Assembly (NCBI GenBank): GCA_009692515.1
Contig: SHZA01000011.1
Span: 1 to 50,887, forward strand
Origin: Bdellovibrionales bacterium
GTDB lineage: Bacteria; Bdellovibrionota; FAC87; UBA2466
DNA: 50,887 nucleotides
Direction: 5' to 3'
A model generated the notes under the pieces. That model saw nothing but the letters and a program-made list of their open reading frames with translations, made no database searches and was not told the origin of the DNA. The position numbers were made by a program, and so were the translations under genes. Positions within the stretch are counted from its first letter, which is position 1, and each line of letters opens with the position of its first letter. Below, piece by piece: positions 25,752-35,126 of the stretch.

Positions 25752-25775
25752 AATACGTTTTACCAAGTACGTATT
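25752..25775. promoter_or_regulatory. Inverted repeat upstream of the DksA/TraR-type gene
   Basis: AATACGT (25752-25758) and ACGTATT (25769-25775) are perfect 7-bp inverted arms separated by 10 bp, giving a 24-bp operator-like element about 90 bp upstream of the ATG. A second small symmetric block, AATAAT-GATG-TTATTATT, lies just to its left near 25731-25748. No T-tract follows, so a terminator is unlikely. Confidence 0.4.
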
Positions 25776-25866
25776 TCCCTAACATTTAAAATCCAAAACA
25801 AAAATTAACTGCTTTAGCTGACAGGCAATATTCTGATCTCTGAGAGCAGCCATAGGAGTCTTCCCG

Positions 25867-26223
25867 ATGAAAAAGAAAGAACTGACACGTTTCACCGAAA
25901 AACTAATGGAAGAAAAAAGTAGATTGCTCAATCACTCAGACAAAAAAGAGGATCTTCAAATGAACCATGACGACTTAGCAGATGAAGTCGATTTGGCCTC
26001 CTCTGAATTGAATCAAAATGTAGCCTTAAAATTAAGAGACAGAGAACGGTCTCTTCTTCAAAAAATTGAAACTGCATTGTCTAAAATCGAAGAAGGAACC
26101 TTTGGGATTTGTGAAGCCTGTGAAGAGCCTATTGAGCTAAAAAGATTAGAGGCTCGGCCCATGGCAGATCTCTGTATTGGTTGTAAAGAAAGTCAGGAAC
26201 AGGAAGAAAAGATCTACGCTTAG
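25867..26223 (+). CDS. DksA/TraR family C4-type zinc-finger transcription regulator
   Basis: 118 residues. The first about 80 form a helical hairpin (KKELTRFTEKLMEEKSRL, DLADEVDLASSELNQNVALKLRDRE), and the C-terminus holds the four-Cys finger C-EAC with IELKRLEARPMADLCIGC. DksA proteins enter the RNA polymerase secondary channel and, with ppGpp, retune rRNA and amino-acid promoters. The acidic tip Asp pair expected between the helices is plausibly in HDDLADEVD, preserving activity. The ATG has a good TAGGAG ribosome-binding site 7 bp upstream. It is shorter than E. coli DksA (151) and resembles the short family members often duplicated in delta-type genomes, so I give no symbol. Confidence 0.9.
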   Translation: MKKKELTRFTEKLMEEKSRLLNHSDKKEDLQMNHDDLADEVDLASSELNQNVALKLRDRERSLLQKIETALSKIEEGTFGICEACEEPIELKRLEARPMADLCIGCKESQEQEEKIYA

Positions 26224-26526
26224 TCCCCTAGGTTGATTAAATAGGGCTTCCCTTAAGGTCTTCAGTAGCTCGCCATTGCTGCGCTACATAACAACACCGT
26301 AAAACTCTCCTCTTTCCCCTGCTAAACCATTAATTTTATTTTTATATCTCTCCCCCACCCTATTGCATAAAAATTACCACTCTGTCCCAACTGAAGTATC
26401 AAGATTTCTTCATGATTTGATAAAAACAGATTAAGTAAATTCCCACGCAATCCGATCAGACCTCTGAAGTAATAATGGAATGAATCGTTTTAATAGTTTT
26501 AACCCTTTTGAACATCGAGGTTTCAC
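26224..26526. other. 303-bp intergenic region between the DksA-like gene and lon
   Basis: No coding sequence, tRNA or clear terminator is seen. A short inverted repeat (GTAGC...GCTAC, about 26268-26290) lies in the left part. I looked for a heat-shock promoter (CTTGAA with CCCCAT) or a CIRCE element before lon and found neither. The right end supplies the lon ribosome-binding site CGAGG 6 bp before its ATG. Confidence 0.5.
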
Positions 26527-28980
26527 ATGGCTAACGAGTTCTCCGAGAATGAAGAACTTGTCATACCCGATGAACTACCCCTTCTGCCTATAAGAGACGT
26601 GGTGGTTTATCCGTATATGATACTTCCTCTATTTGTGGGTAGAGAACCCTCTATTCGTGCCGTTAATGAAGCACTAGCTAAGGACAGACTTATTTTCCTG
26701 GCTGCTCAAAAAGAGCTTACTGATGAAAATCCTAATCCGGAAACGATCTATCCCATAGGAACAGTCGCAATGATCATGAGGATGCGTAAACTTCCTGATG
26801 GCCGGATTAAAATATTAGTCCAAGGGCTAATGAAGGGCACAGCCCTAAACTATACCCAAGAAAAACCTTTCTTCGTAGCACGAGTTAAAACGATCAAAGA
26901 AAAGGGCGCAACAAGAGACAATCTTGAAGTTGAAGCATTAATGCGCACGGTGAAAGAGCAATTAGAAAAGGTAATTTCTTTAGGACGTCTATTATCACCC
27001 GATATTTTAATGGTCGTTGACGACATTACCGATGCGGGTCGATTAGCCGATTTAGTCGCTTCAAACTTAGGGCTAAAAGTAAGCGATGCTCAGGATATTT
27101 TAGAACAATTTGATCCCGTAGAAAGACTTAAAAAAGTAAATGATATATTGGTTAAAGAACTTGAAGTTCTTGCGATGCAAGCTCGAATTAGAAATCAAGC
27201 TCGCGATGAAATGACCAAAAGCCAGCGAGAATATTTTCTGCGAGAACAAATTCGCGCTATTAAAACTGAGCTTGGTGATAATGAATCCAAAAACGAAGAG
27301 ATTCAGGAGCTAAAAAATAAAATTGAAGCTGCTAAAATGCCGCCTGAAATTTATGAAGAGGCCAGTAAGCAGGTAAGCCGTTTAGAAAGAATGCATCAAG
27401 ATGCGAGTGAAGCTACCATTGTTCGTACCTACTTAGATTGGCTTGTTGATCTGCCTTGGAGTAAATCAACTGAAGATTGTTTAGATCTAGTCCATGCTCA
27501 AAAAATATTAGATGAAGATCACTTTGATCTTAAAAAGATCAAGGAAAGAATCTTAGAGTTTCTGGCCGTTAGAAAATTAAAAAGCAAAACTAAGGGACCC
27601 ATTCTCTGTTTCGTTGGCCCTCCAGGAGTAGGAAAAACCTCACTTGGAAAATCGATTGCTCGTGCAATGGGACGAAAATTCGTTCGTATCTCATTAGGAG
27701 GAATTCGAGATGAAGCCGATGTCAGAGGACACAGAAAAACTTATGTGGGTGCCATGCCGGGTCGAATCGTTCAAAGCTTAAAACAGGCGGAAAGTAACAA
27801 TCCGATGTTTATGCTAGATGAAATTGACAAGTTAGGCTCCGATTTCAGAGGGGATCCTTCAGCAGCACTTCTTGAAGTGTTAGATCCTGAACAAAACTTT
27901 AGTTTTCGTGATCACTATATTAATCTTCCATTTGATCTTTCAAATGTGATGTTTGTAGCGACCGCCAATCTGATGGATACTGTACCCCCAGCTTTGAGAG
28001 ACCGTATGGAGGTCATTCAATTGGCAGGGTATAGCCAAGAAGAAAAATTGAAAATTGCAAAACAGTTTTTGATTTCCAAACAGATTGAAGAAAATGGATT
28101 AAAACCTGATCAAATTGAAATCAGTGATCAAGCCATCGCCAGAGTCGTTAATCAATACACTCAAGAGGCGGGACTTAGAAATCTAGAGCGAAATGTGGCG
28201 GCTATTTGCCGCAAAGTCGCCAGGAAATTTGCAACGTCAGATAAGAAGTTAGCTAAAGTTGTGGTTACAGCTCAAGCAGTACCCAAGTATCTTGGGCCTC
28301 CTAAGTATTTACAGGAGGAGGAGCGAGAACACGATGAAATCGGCGTTGCTACCGGATTAGCATGGACTCAATTTGGAGGAGAAATTCTCAACATTGAAAT
28401 CACCATGATGAAACGACATGGTGGAGGATTAACTCTCACGGGCTCCCTAGGGGATGTCATGAAAGAGTCGGCCACTGCAGCACTAAGTTACGTTCGAAGC
28501 AAAGCCTCTCGTTACGGCATTGATGAAAAGGTGTTCAGTAAATATGAGATTCACGTCCACGTTCCACAAGGAGCCACTCCTAAAGATGGTCCCAGTGCTG
28601 GAATCACCTTAACGACTGCGATGCTCTCTTTGCTGACGGGAAACCCAGTTCGAAAAGATGTCGCTATGACAGGAGAGGTCACTCTGAGAGGACATGTATT
28701 ACCTATCGGAGGACTCAAAGAGAAAACTCTAGCTGCGTTACGACATGGAATTACAACTTTAATTGTTCCACATCGTAACCATAAAGACCTCGATGACGTG
28801 CCTAAAGAGCTTAGAAAAAAATGTAAGTTTGTGCTCGCTAAGGATGTTCATGAGGTATTTAAAAGTGCCTTAGTTAATGACCCTGTCGAATGGGCAAAAC
28901 AACTGAAAGCAGTTCAAGAGGCCCCACCGGCTACCGCTACCGCAACTCGGCTAGCTAAGTCGGTAGAAAAAGCGGCCTAA
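26527..28980 (+). CDS. lon: ATP-dependent protease Lon
   Basis: Cytosolic AAA+ serine protease degrading misfolded and regulatory proteins. 817 residues: N-terminal LON substrate domain (about 15-210, ELPLLPIRDVVVYPYMILPLFVG), coiled coil, AAA module with Walker A GPPGVGKT (about 363-370) and Walker B MFMLDEIDK, and the protease domain with PKDGPSAG holding Ser690 and GGLKEK holding Lys733. The 43-residue separation of this dyad equals that of E. coli Lon (Ser679/Lys722). The last about 25 residues are an Ala/Thr-rich tail. A strong intrinsic terminator follows at once. Confidence 0.98.
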   Translation: MANEFSENEELVIPDELPLLPIRDVVVYPYMILPLFVGREPSIRAVNEALAKDRLIFLAAQKELTDENPNPETIYPIGTVAMIMRMRKLPDGRIKILVQGLMKGTALNYTQEKPFFVARVKTIKEKGATRDNLEVEALMRTVKEQLEKVISLGRLLSPDILMVVDDITDAGRLADLVASNLGLKVSDAQDILEQFDPVERLKKVNDILVKELEVLAMQARIRNQARDEMTKSQREYFLREQIRAIKTELGDNESKNEEIQELKNKIEAAKMPPEIYEEASKQVSRLERMHQDASEATIVRTYLDWLVDLPWSKSTEDCLDLVHAQKILDEDHFDLKKIKERILEFLAVRKLKSKTKGPILCFVGPPGVGKTSLGKSIARAMGRKFVRISLGGIRDEADVRGHRKTYVGAMPGRIVQSLKQAESNNPMFMLDEIDKLGSDFRGDPSAALLEVLDPEQNFSFRDHYINLPFDLSNVMFVATANLMDTVPPALRDRMEVIQLAGYSQEEKLKIAKQFLISKQIEENGLKPDQIEISDQAIARVVNQYTQEAGLRNLERNVAAICRKVARKFATSDKKLAKVVVTAQAVPKYLGPPKYLQEEEREHDEIGVATGLAWTQFGGEILNIEITMMKRHGGGLTLTGSLGDVMKESATAALSYVRSKASRYGIDEKVFSKYEIHVHVPQGATPKDGPSAGITLTTAMLSLLTGNPVRKDVAMTGEVTLRGHVLPIGGLKEKTLAALRHGITTLIVPHRNHKDLDDVPKELRKKCKFVLAKDVHEVFKSALVNDPVEWAKQLKAVQEAPPATATATRLAKSVEKAA

Positions 28981-29000
28981 CTACCCCCGCTTATTGTCTT

Positions 29001-29038
29001 AACCCCCTTAAGGAATATTCCTTTAGGGGGTTTTTTTT
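29001..29038 (+). terminator. Strong intrinsic terminator of lon
   Basis: AACCCCCTTAAGGAAT pairs with ATTCCTTTAGGGGGTT across a minimal loop, with one internal mismatch or bulge, and is followed by eight T (29031-29038). It begins 20 bp after the lon stop. The clearest rho-independent terminator in the window. Confidence 0.92.
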
Positions 29039-29169
29039 ATAGCTACCCTGTTAACTTTTGTTTCTTCTAACTTTTCCTTCCAAGATAAAATCCTTTGCCG
29101 TAATGAGAACATCCACTTACATTCTAAGCATTGGGTTAAATTTAATTTCGAAATACCTGGAAATAACAA

Positions 29170-30735
29170 ATGAATCATCTAAAAAAGCTAATTTTAATAC
29201 CTCTTATGTTTGGTTTACTATTACCGAACTTTGCCATCGGATTAGAAACTCCGAATGGCACTCCCGAAGATCCCGAGAGCTCTTTGCATGAAACTGTGAT
29301 TGTTCATCTCAAAGAACAATATGATCTGTCACAATTTAACGGAGCTCAATATTCCACTCAACTAGATCGCGGACAAGCACTAGCAAAAATTTTAACTAAA
29401 TTTACTAAAGCAAATGCATTACGTGCTTTTCCTTTTTTGTTTTCCGATGCAGGAGTCAAAGAGGTCACCTTTATTTGGCTTACAAATTCGCTTCGAGTGG
29501 TTGCCTCGCCTACTGTGATTAAAAAAATTCAGGGGGGGAGTGGCTCTAAAATTGAAGGTATCAATTTTGAAAAAAGATTTCCTATTGAGGAGATAAAGGA
29601 ACCGGCCTCTTCCCTGCTTTCTCCCATCCGAACTTGGGCAGAACCCAAGGTAGCCTGGGGAGTTGAAAAACTAAAGGCCCCCGAAGTTTGGAAAGAGGGG
29701 TTTCAAGGACAGGGATCTTTGATCGCATTAATTGATACAGGAGCTAATACTTCACATCCTGATCTTCTACCCAATATTTGGAACAACTCCGGAGAACAGG
29801 GTTTAGATAAAAATGGGAAAGATAAAGCTACAAATAAGATTGATGATGATAATAATGGTTATATCGACGATTTAAATGGTTTTAATTTTGAGTATCACAA
29901 CGCCGTTATTCAAGATGATCAAGGGCATGGGAGTCAGACTGCCGGAATCGTTGGCGGAGCCGGTATCGGAGGAACTCAAACTGGAGTCGCTCCGAAAACC
30001 AAAATGATGATTCTCAAGGCTTGTTGTTCTCTTGAGGGTGATGCATCGGAGACAGCCATCATGGAGGCGATCCAATATGCCATTCAAAATGGAGCTAAAG
30101 TCATCAACATGTCACTGAGTATTAAGCCATACTCTAATCCTAATTATAGAAAATGGCGCCGAGGTGGTGAGGTGGAATTGGCTGCAGAAATTATTCACAT
30201 TAATTCAGCTGGTAATTTAGGCGGTGGCAGTGAGCCACACAATATTGGAGCTCCGGCTTCAAATCCTCCAGCCTGGTATCATTTGAAACAGACAAAATCG
30301 GAATCTAAAACTTCAATGATCACTATTGGGGCTACCGACGAAAAGGATCTCCTGAGAGATTACTCTGGTGTCGGGCCCGTGAGCTGGGAAGATGTAGAAG
30401 GGTACCTAGATTTTCCCTTTGCCAATGGTAAATTCCCCGGTCTTATTAAACCTGAAGTTTGTGCACCAAGTGAGGTACCGAGTACCTCTATGGCAGGAGC
30501 CGATTACACCTCCGGTTTTGGCGGCACCTCGTCGGCAACGCCACATATTAGTGGCGTAGTTGCATTACTCATTTCACTAAAAGCAGATCTTAATCCATCC
30601 CAGGTAACCGAAGCACTTCAAATGAGTGCTATCCCAGTGGGAGAAATTTTTAGTAATCATTGTGGCTCAGGAAGAGTCGATGCTTTAGCTGCAATTGAGT
30701 ATGTACGAAATAATTTCAGAAACAAATTAAACTAA
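29170..30735 (+). CDS. Secreted subtilisin-family serine protease (S8)
   Basis: 521 residues with a signal peptide (about 1-24, ending near AIGLE). The catalytic triad is complete: Asp189 in LIDTGANTSHPDL, His253 in GHGSQTAGIVGG, Ser454 in GGTSSATPHISG. An acidic insert, DDDNNGYIDDLNGFNF, corresponds to the calcium-binding/substrate-edge segment found in many subtilases. Residues 30-130 probably act as a propeptide. There is no obvious C-terminal domain or membrane anchor, so the enzyme is likely released. Independent unit after the lon terminator, convergent with comF (5 bp between stops). In a predatory or scavenging cell it could digest foreign proteins; that role is inferred. Confidence 0.93.
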   Translation: MNHLKKLILIPLMFGLLLPNFAIGLETPNGTPEDPESSLHETVIVHLKEQYDLSQFNGAQYSTQLDRGQALAKILTKFTKANALRAFPFLFSDAGVKEVTFIWLTNSLRVVASPTVIKKIQGGSGSKIEGINFEKRFPIEEIKEPASSLLSPIRTWAEPKVAWGVEKLKAPEVWKEGFQGQGSLIALIDTGANTSHPDLLPNIWNNSGEQGLDKNGKDKATNKIDDDNNGYIDDLNGFNFEYHNAVIQDDQGHGSQTAGIVGGAGIGGTQTGVAPKTKMMILKACCSLEGDASETAIMEAIQYAIQNGAKVINMSLSIKPYSNPNYRKWRRGGEVELAAEIIHINSAGNLGGGSEPHNIGAPASNPPAWYHLKQTKSESKTSMITIGATDEKDLLRDYSGVGPVSWEDVEGYLDFPFANGKFPGLIKPEVCAPSEVPSTSMAGADYTSGFGGTSSATPHISGVVALLISLKADLNPSQVTEALQMSAIPVGEIFSNHCGSGRVDALAAIEYVRNNFRNKLN

Positions 30736-30740
30736 GTAGC

Positions 30741-31454
30741 TTATCTCCGGTGCATAGTTCTAAATAGAGTCCAGGCGTAAACTATTTCGGCTCCATTTTT
30801 TTTTAAAACCTTAGCGCACGCATTTAGCGTTTCTCCGGTGGTATAAATATCATCGACTAAAATTATATTTTTAGGCATTTGATATTTTTTATCCCAATTA
30901 AAGGAATCTTGAAGATTAGATTTCCTTTTGCTTCTATCCAATAGGCTCTGCGGTATAGTCTCTGCTACTTTTTTCAATCCAAAACATGGCTTCATGGGTC
31001 GTTTTTTTATAATCCAATCCACTAAAATTTCCGACTGATTAAACCCTCGAGTCATAAATTTTTTCGGATGCATGGGGACTGAAGTAATCGCAAAGTCCTC
31101 TTTAATAAATTCAAATTGTGAAGCTACTAGCTGGCTCTTAAAAACTTCCAACCACTCATATCTTTTCTGAAATTTAACTATATGAATAAGGGCCTTTGCT
31201 TCATTTGTGAGCCACAAAGCTGATCTGGCTTTGTCTAAGGATCGATTTTTCAATTCAGCGCAGTCTCCACAAACATCAAGCGCACAAATCAAAGAGGTCC
31301 CACAGCGATCACAAATAGGCCCTAATAAAGAAGATATCGGTTGGCAGCTAGTACAAAGCCCTGTCAATGTTGCAGCACCATGACAAATAGGACACTCTAT
31401 TTGAAACCAAACCTTAAGAAACTCATCTAGTGCAGTTGATAAAAATCGAAACAT
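30741..31454 (-). CDS. comF: ComF family phosphoribosyltransferase-like protein
   Basis: 237 residues. The N-terminus has Cys pairs typical of the ComF zinc region (CPICHGAATLTGLCTSC, then CDRCGTSLICALDVCGDC). The C-terminal half is a type I phosphoribosyltransferase fold with the PRPP loop ILVDDIYTTGETLNAC and RGFNQSEILVDW. ComF proteins help take up single-stranded DNA during natural transformation. Its start lies 28 bp inside comM, so the two are coupled. Both products belong to the transformation pathway, but DNA-uptake pilus genes are not seen here. Confidence 0.92.
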   Translation of the reverse strand: MFRFLSTALDEFLKVWFQIECPICHGAATLTGLCTSCQPISSLLGPICDRCGTSLICALDVCGDCAELKNRSLDKARSALWLTNEAKALIHIVKFQKRYEWLEVFKSQLVASQFEFIKEDFAITSVPMHPKKFMTRGFNQSEILVDWIIKKRPMKPCFGLKKVAETIPQSLLDRSKRKSNLQDSFNWDKKYQMPKNIILVDDIYTTGETLNACAKVLKKNGAEIVYAWTLFRTMHRR

Positions 31455-32956
31455 CTCAGACTCCAGGCTTCATTTAAATGCGAAATTAAGATCTGATCAT
31501 CCCCTTCAAGATCGGCAATGGTTCGCGCTACCTTAATTACTTGATTCACTCTGCGAAAACTTAAACGATATTGCTGCTGTTGAGTTTTCATCCAGTTCTC
31601 AGTTTTTTGATCAAGATAAAAACCCTCCATCGCCTGCGGAGCCTCTACAGCACCATTACTTTTTATGCTCTCTTCTTTATCAAACCTTTTCCTTTGAATT
31701 TCTGTCGCCTTTTGAATGCTCTCCTTAATAACTTCATGGGTAAGCTTCTCCTCACAGTATGTTTTTCCCAAATCGGTGGGAGTGAGTTGCACCATTAGAG
31801 CCATTCTATCTAAAATAGGAGTCGATAATTTTTTTCGATATTGTGCCTTTTTTTCAGGCGTACACCGACATCGATTTTCTATTTGCGAAAATAAACCACA
31901 GGGGCAAGGATTCATGGCAGCAATCAAGGTGAAGCGCGCAGGCAAAGAGAGAAATTTTCCTACTCGAGTGAGATGAAGTACACCGGATTGCAAAGGCTCT
32001 CTGAGCCCTTCAATGGCATCTCGACGATATTCAGGAAATTCATCTAGAAATAGAACACCATGATGGGAAAGGCTCACTTCGCCAGGGGTCAAGATTCCCG
32101 ATCCCCCTCCTAATAACCCATTGGCTGAAATACTATGATGCGGACTACGGTAGGGACGCTTCCTAGTCTTGATTAGAGAATCTAGTTCAATCGATGAGGC
32201 ACTATAAATCTTTAACACCTCAATAAATTCTTCATGGGTCATTTCCGGAAGTAAACTCAATGCCGCAGCAGACAACATACTTTTTCCTACACCTGGAGGG
32301 CCCACAAAAAGCAAATGATGTTTGCCTGCGATAGCTATTTGAAGGGCCCGTTTAGCTAAGTTCTGCCCGATCACCTGATCTAAATGTTTATAAGTAACTG
32401 CTCGCTGGATAGTAGGAGGCACCAAACAATGGGGTAAAGTCTTTTCATTTCTGATCGACTCCAGAACCTCTCCGATAGTTTTTGCGACTAAGATCTTAGG
32501 ATTCTCAAGAAGAGCCCCCTCCGCTTCATTATCCTTCGGAATGATTACCTTTTTAATGTGCGGCTGCTGTATTAGAATCTCAATCAGGGGCAGAGCCCCT
32601 CTCACAGCTCTCAGGTGACCATCTAGAGCCACCTCACCAATGAAACCATAATCACTTAGGCAATTCCCTGAAAGCCGCCCCTCTGCTGCCAACACGCTCA
32701 GTGCAATGGGTAGGTCATAATGACTCCCCATCTTCTTAATATTTGCAGGGGATAGATGAACTAAGATCTTTTCTGTCGGCACATCGAATCCCAGATAAAC
32801 CAGGCAGGCTCGTACCCGCTCTCGACTCTCCTTTACGACCTCTCCAGGTAATCCAGTAATTTGAATCTGAGGAATAGAATTTAAAGAAACGGCCTCAATT
32901 TGCACTAAGGCTCCTTGAATTCCGTCTAATGTAGCGCTAAATGTTTTTGTAATCAT
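31427..32956 (-). CDS. comM: YifB/ComM family Mg-chelatase-like AAA+ ATPase
   Basis: 509 residues. N-terminal Lon-protease-like domain without a protease dyad (about 1-170), AAA+ ATPase with Walker A FVGPPGVGKSML, SPHHSISANGLLGGG, sensor and Walker B region GVLFLDEFPEYRRDAIEGLREPLQ, a small Cys cluster NPCPCGLFSQIENRCRC, and a C-terminal Mg-chelatase lid. ComM is a hexameric helicase promoting branch migration of incoming DNA during transformation in Vibrio and others. It overlaps comF. Upstream 79 bp separate it from the acyltransferase gene, so a shared transcript is possible. Confidence 0.95.
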   Translation of the reverse strand: MITKTFSATLDGIQGALVQIEAVSLNSIPQIQITGLPGEVVKESRERVRACLVYLGFDVPTEKILVHLSPANIKKMGSHYDLPIALSVLAAEGRLSGNCLSDYGFIGEVALDGHLRAVRGALPLIEILIQQPHIKKVIIPKDNEAEGALLENPKILVAKTIGEVLESIRNEKTLPHCLVPPTIQRAVTYKHLDQVIGQNLAKRALQIAIAGKHHLLFVGPPGVGKSMLSAAALSLLPEMTHEEFIEVLKIYSASSIELDSLIKTRKRPYRSPHHSISANGLLGGGSGILTPGEVSLSHHGVLFLDEFPEYRRDAIEGLREPLQSGVLHLTRVGKFLSLPARFTLIAAMNPCPCGLFSQIENRCRCTPEKKAQYRKKLSTPILDRMALMVQLTPTDLGKTYCEEKLTHEVIKESIQKATEIQRKRFDKEESIKSNGAVEAPQAMEGFYLDQKTENWMKTQQQQYRLSFRRVNQVIKVARTIADLEGDDQILISHLNEAWSLRCFDFYQLH

Positions 32957-33035
32957 GCAAAAATGTCTAGCATAATTTGCGTAATAAGAGATGAACTGCT
33001 GAGTAGCGTTACCAATTTTTTAGCGGAGTTACCGT

Positions 33036-33806
33036 TTACAAAAAGATATGTTTTCTGTTTTTTAATTGCGCGTGTAGTTCTTTTTGAATTTGCATTCGAA
33101 TTTTTCTAGTGAACTTTGTAATATATTCCATGTCATCCGCTTTTTCTAAGTTCTTCTCTATTAGAATGGGTGTCATAAATTTAATGTGCCAGCGGACCGG
33201 TAAGGGGATCATATTTAGTGGCACCGGAATAATAATTCCAATCAACTCCTTGGCCCATCGAATTTGAGACAGTGTAATATTGGTTTCCTCAGCTCCAATA
33301 ACTGCAACAGGAATGATGGTGGCACCCGTTTGTAGTGCCAATCTCATAAACCCTCTTCTAAAGCGTCGTAAACGATAACGATATTTCGTGGGTTTAAAAT
33401 TTCCCTCTTCTCCCTCAGGAAATAAAATAAGCCCCTGCTTTTTTTTAAGAATTTTCAAACCATTTTGCAATGTCGCTGGAATCATACCTAGTTTTTTTGC
33501 GTGAACGGAAATCTCAGGCCTTAAAAACCAAAGTTTGTGCGCAATAATTCTGGGAACTCTTTGGGAGTGTAAAAAAACCTGATGCCCAATCATTAAGGCA
33601 TCAAACCCCATAAAACCACTATGATTGGCTATAAAAATACACGCCCCTCTTTTGGGAAGATTTTCCTGTCCCTCTATCGTGACTCTTAAATATTTTGTAA
33701 AAATTTCTAATAAGAAGTGGGGAAGTACTTTATAAGCCAATTCCTGTTTAGAAAGGCCAGTTGCAGTGAGGGCCTTGGAAACTGCTCTACCAAAAAAAGC
33801 TTTCAT
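33036..33806 (-). CDS. PlsC-like 1-acyl-sn-glycerol-3-phosphate acyltransferase family protein
   Basis: 256 residues. The acyltransferase domain starts near residue 45 with IFIANHSGFMGFDALMIG and continues to FPEGEEGNF (motif III) and IPVAVIGAEE (motif IV). The first motif reads H-x6-D rather than the common H-x4-D. The same wider spacing is seen in a subgroup with NHxGxLPxD-type sequences, so activity is still likely. Acts at the inner leaflet on lysophosphatidic acid or a related lysolipid. Monocistronic or leading comM-comF. Exact acceptor unknown. Confidence 0.87.
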   Translation of the reverse strand: MKAFFGRAVSKALTATGLSKQELAYKVLPHFLLEIFTKYLRVTIEGQENLPKRGACIFIANHSGFMGFDALMIGHQVFLHSQRVPRIIAHKLWFLRPEISVHAKKLGMIPATLQNGLKILKKKQGLILFPEGEEGNFKPTKYRYRLRRFRRGFMRLALQTGATIIPVAVIGAEETNITLSQIRWAKELIGIIIPVPLNMIPLPVRWHIKFMTPILIEKNLEKADDMEYITKFTRKIRMQIQKELHAQLKNRKHIFL

Positions 33807-33898
33807 CGGATGGTTTTACCATGGGAAGTATTACTTAGTTTTTTGAATAATCAAAAAATACCGACTATCCAACTAACCTACTAATAAGATTAATAAAA

Positions 33899-34999
33899 TT
33901 AAGCACTCATTTTTCGAATCATATTACTACGCCTGAGATTAATTAGGGATTCATATATTTCAACATCAGAAAGATCATTAAAATCGACCAGGGTACCGAC
34001 TCTTCCAAACTCTACTACACTTGCTAAAATTGAAAAATCATTAGTACTAAGAGCCGTATTCTTTCCGATAACTCCAGGAGCAATCTCAAGGGAAATTTCG
34101 TCGCCTGGAATCTCGTTTCGAATGGTTTCAAATCTAGCTTTTAGTAACCTCCCTGTTTTTACTAACTGATAAATATCAACTTCAAAACTTAGTAAACCAC
34201 TAGTTTCACTAGGATCTCTACGATTAAATAGTAGGATTGGGCTATCCCATAAGAACATCCTGAGAATTGCTTTTATGCCTTGAGAGCTTCCCGCATGAGC
34301 CTGAGTTATTTTTCCTTGCAAAAATTCAATTTTTCCCTCCTGGTCATTTTGGTTTCCACGAATCCACAAAACACCTGTGCGCTGTAGCTCATTGATGATT
34401 ACTAAGGCCTCTTCGAGGGTCTGCGCCTTGTGAAATGGAATGTCTGAACCCTCTTTTTTTTCCACCGTATGAAGGTGATTAAATTCATTCTTTATGCTTT
34501 GGTTTTGCAATTTTTTTACTGCATTTCTTAACTCGTCCACCATCGGGATATTAGGAAACTCTGCCTCTGTTTGTAATAAAATAGATTTCATAGCTCGAAT
34601 GAGTTGCTGAGTCTGTTGGTCGCTAGCTACTAACTGCGACAAGATTTGAAACATGTGGGTTATTTTTTTTTCATCTATTTTCACCGATTCTATTACAGCG
34701 TAAATTCTTGATTCTAGAGCAAATATTAAATCGTCTTTTGTAAAAGTTTTACCAATCCAAACGATATAGATGGGTTTTTGGGTGCTAATAATTTTTTTGA
34801 AATTGGTTTTACTATCGGCATTATTATCGATAAAAACTACAGAGGGGCTTTCCGTAGGCCCTAAGAGTTTACAAAAAATGTCCGTGTTAGTTTCATGTGT
34901 TACTGTAATAATGTCTTGCTGTTCAAACGTTTGAAAAAATTGTCGCGCCCAGGTCGAGAATTCACCCACGGCCACAATGCGAAGGAGTGGAACTTTCAT
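33899..34999 (-). CDS. DUF4388-containing protein with degenerate receiver-like N-terminal domain
   Basis: 366 residues from the ATG at 34999, chosen because AAAGG lies 7 bp upstream; in-frame starts up to 35065 are possible. Residues 1-120 look like a CheY fold (LRIVAVGEFSTWARQFFQTF, PSVVFIDNN, IYIVWIGKTFT) but lack the acidic pair after strand 1 and the conserved Lys, suggesting a pseudo-receiver. Residues about 195-290 match DUF4388/PATAN (LQRTGVLWIRG, EGKIEFLQGKITQAHAG), a domain common in gliding and predatory delta-type bacteria in polarity and signalling proteins. No DNA-binding or catalytic domain. Function unknown; signalling adaptor is a guess. Confidence 0.8.
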   Translation of the reverse strand: MKVPLLRIVAVGEFSTWARQFFQTFEQQDIITVTHETNTDIFCKLLGPTESPSVVFIDNNADSKTNFKKIISTQKPIYIVWIGKTFTKDDLIFALESRIYAVIESVKIDEKKITHMFQILSQLVASDQQTQQLIRAMKSILLQTEAEFPNIPMVDELRNAVKKLQNQSIKNEFNHLHTVEKKEGSDIPFHKAQTLEEALVIINELQRTGVLWIRGNQNDQEGKIEFLQGKITQAHAGSSQGIKAILRMFLWDSPILLFNRRDPSETSGLLSFEVDIYQLVKTGRLLKARFETIRNEIPGDEISLEIAPGVIGKNTALSTNDFSILASVVEFGRVGTLVDFNDLSDVEIYESLINLRRSNMIRKMSA

Positions 35000-35126
35000 A
35001 TTCATGCCTTTTTCTTTGAGATAATTTAGGAAAGTCGATTCAAGTTCTATTTTACCATGAAACAAATGATAGACATGACTAATTGCGCAGTGATTTTTTT
35101 CGCAAGCAAAGGGGAGTAAGTCTAGA

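Noticed and set aside
26224-26526. Heat-shock promoter or CIRCE element before lon
   Set aside because: No CTTGAA/CCCCAT pair with proper spacing and no TTAGCACTC/GAGTGCTAA repeat were found. The same applies upstream of grpE.
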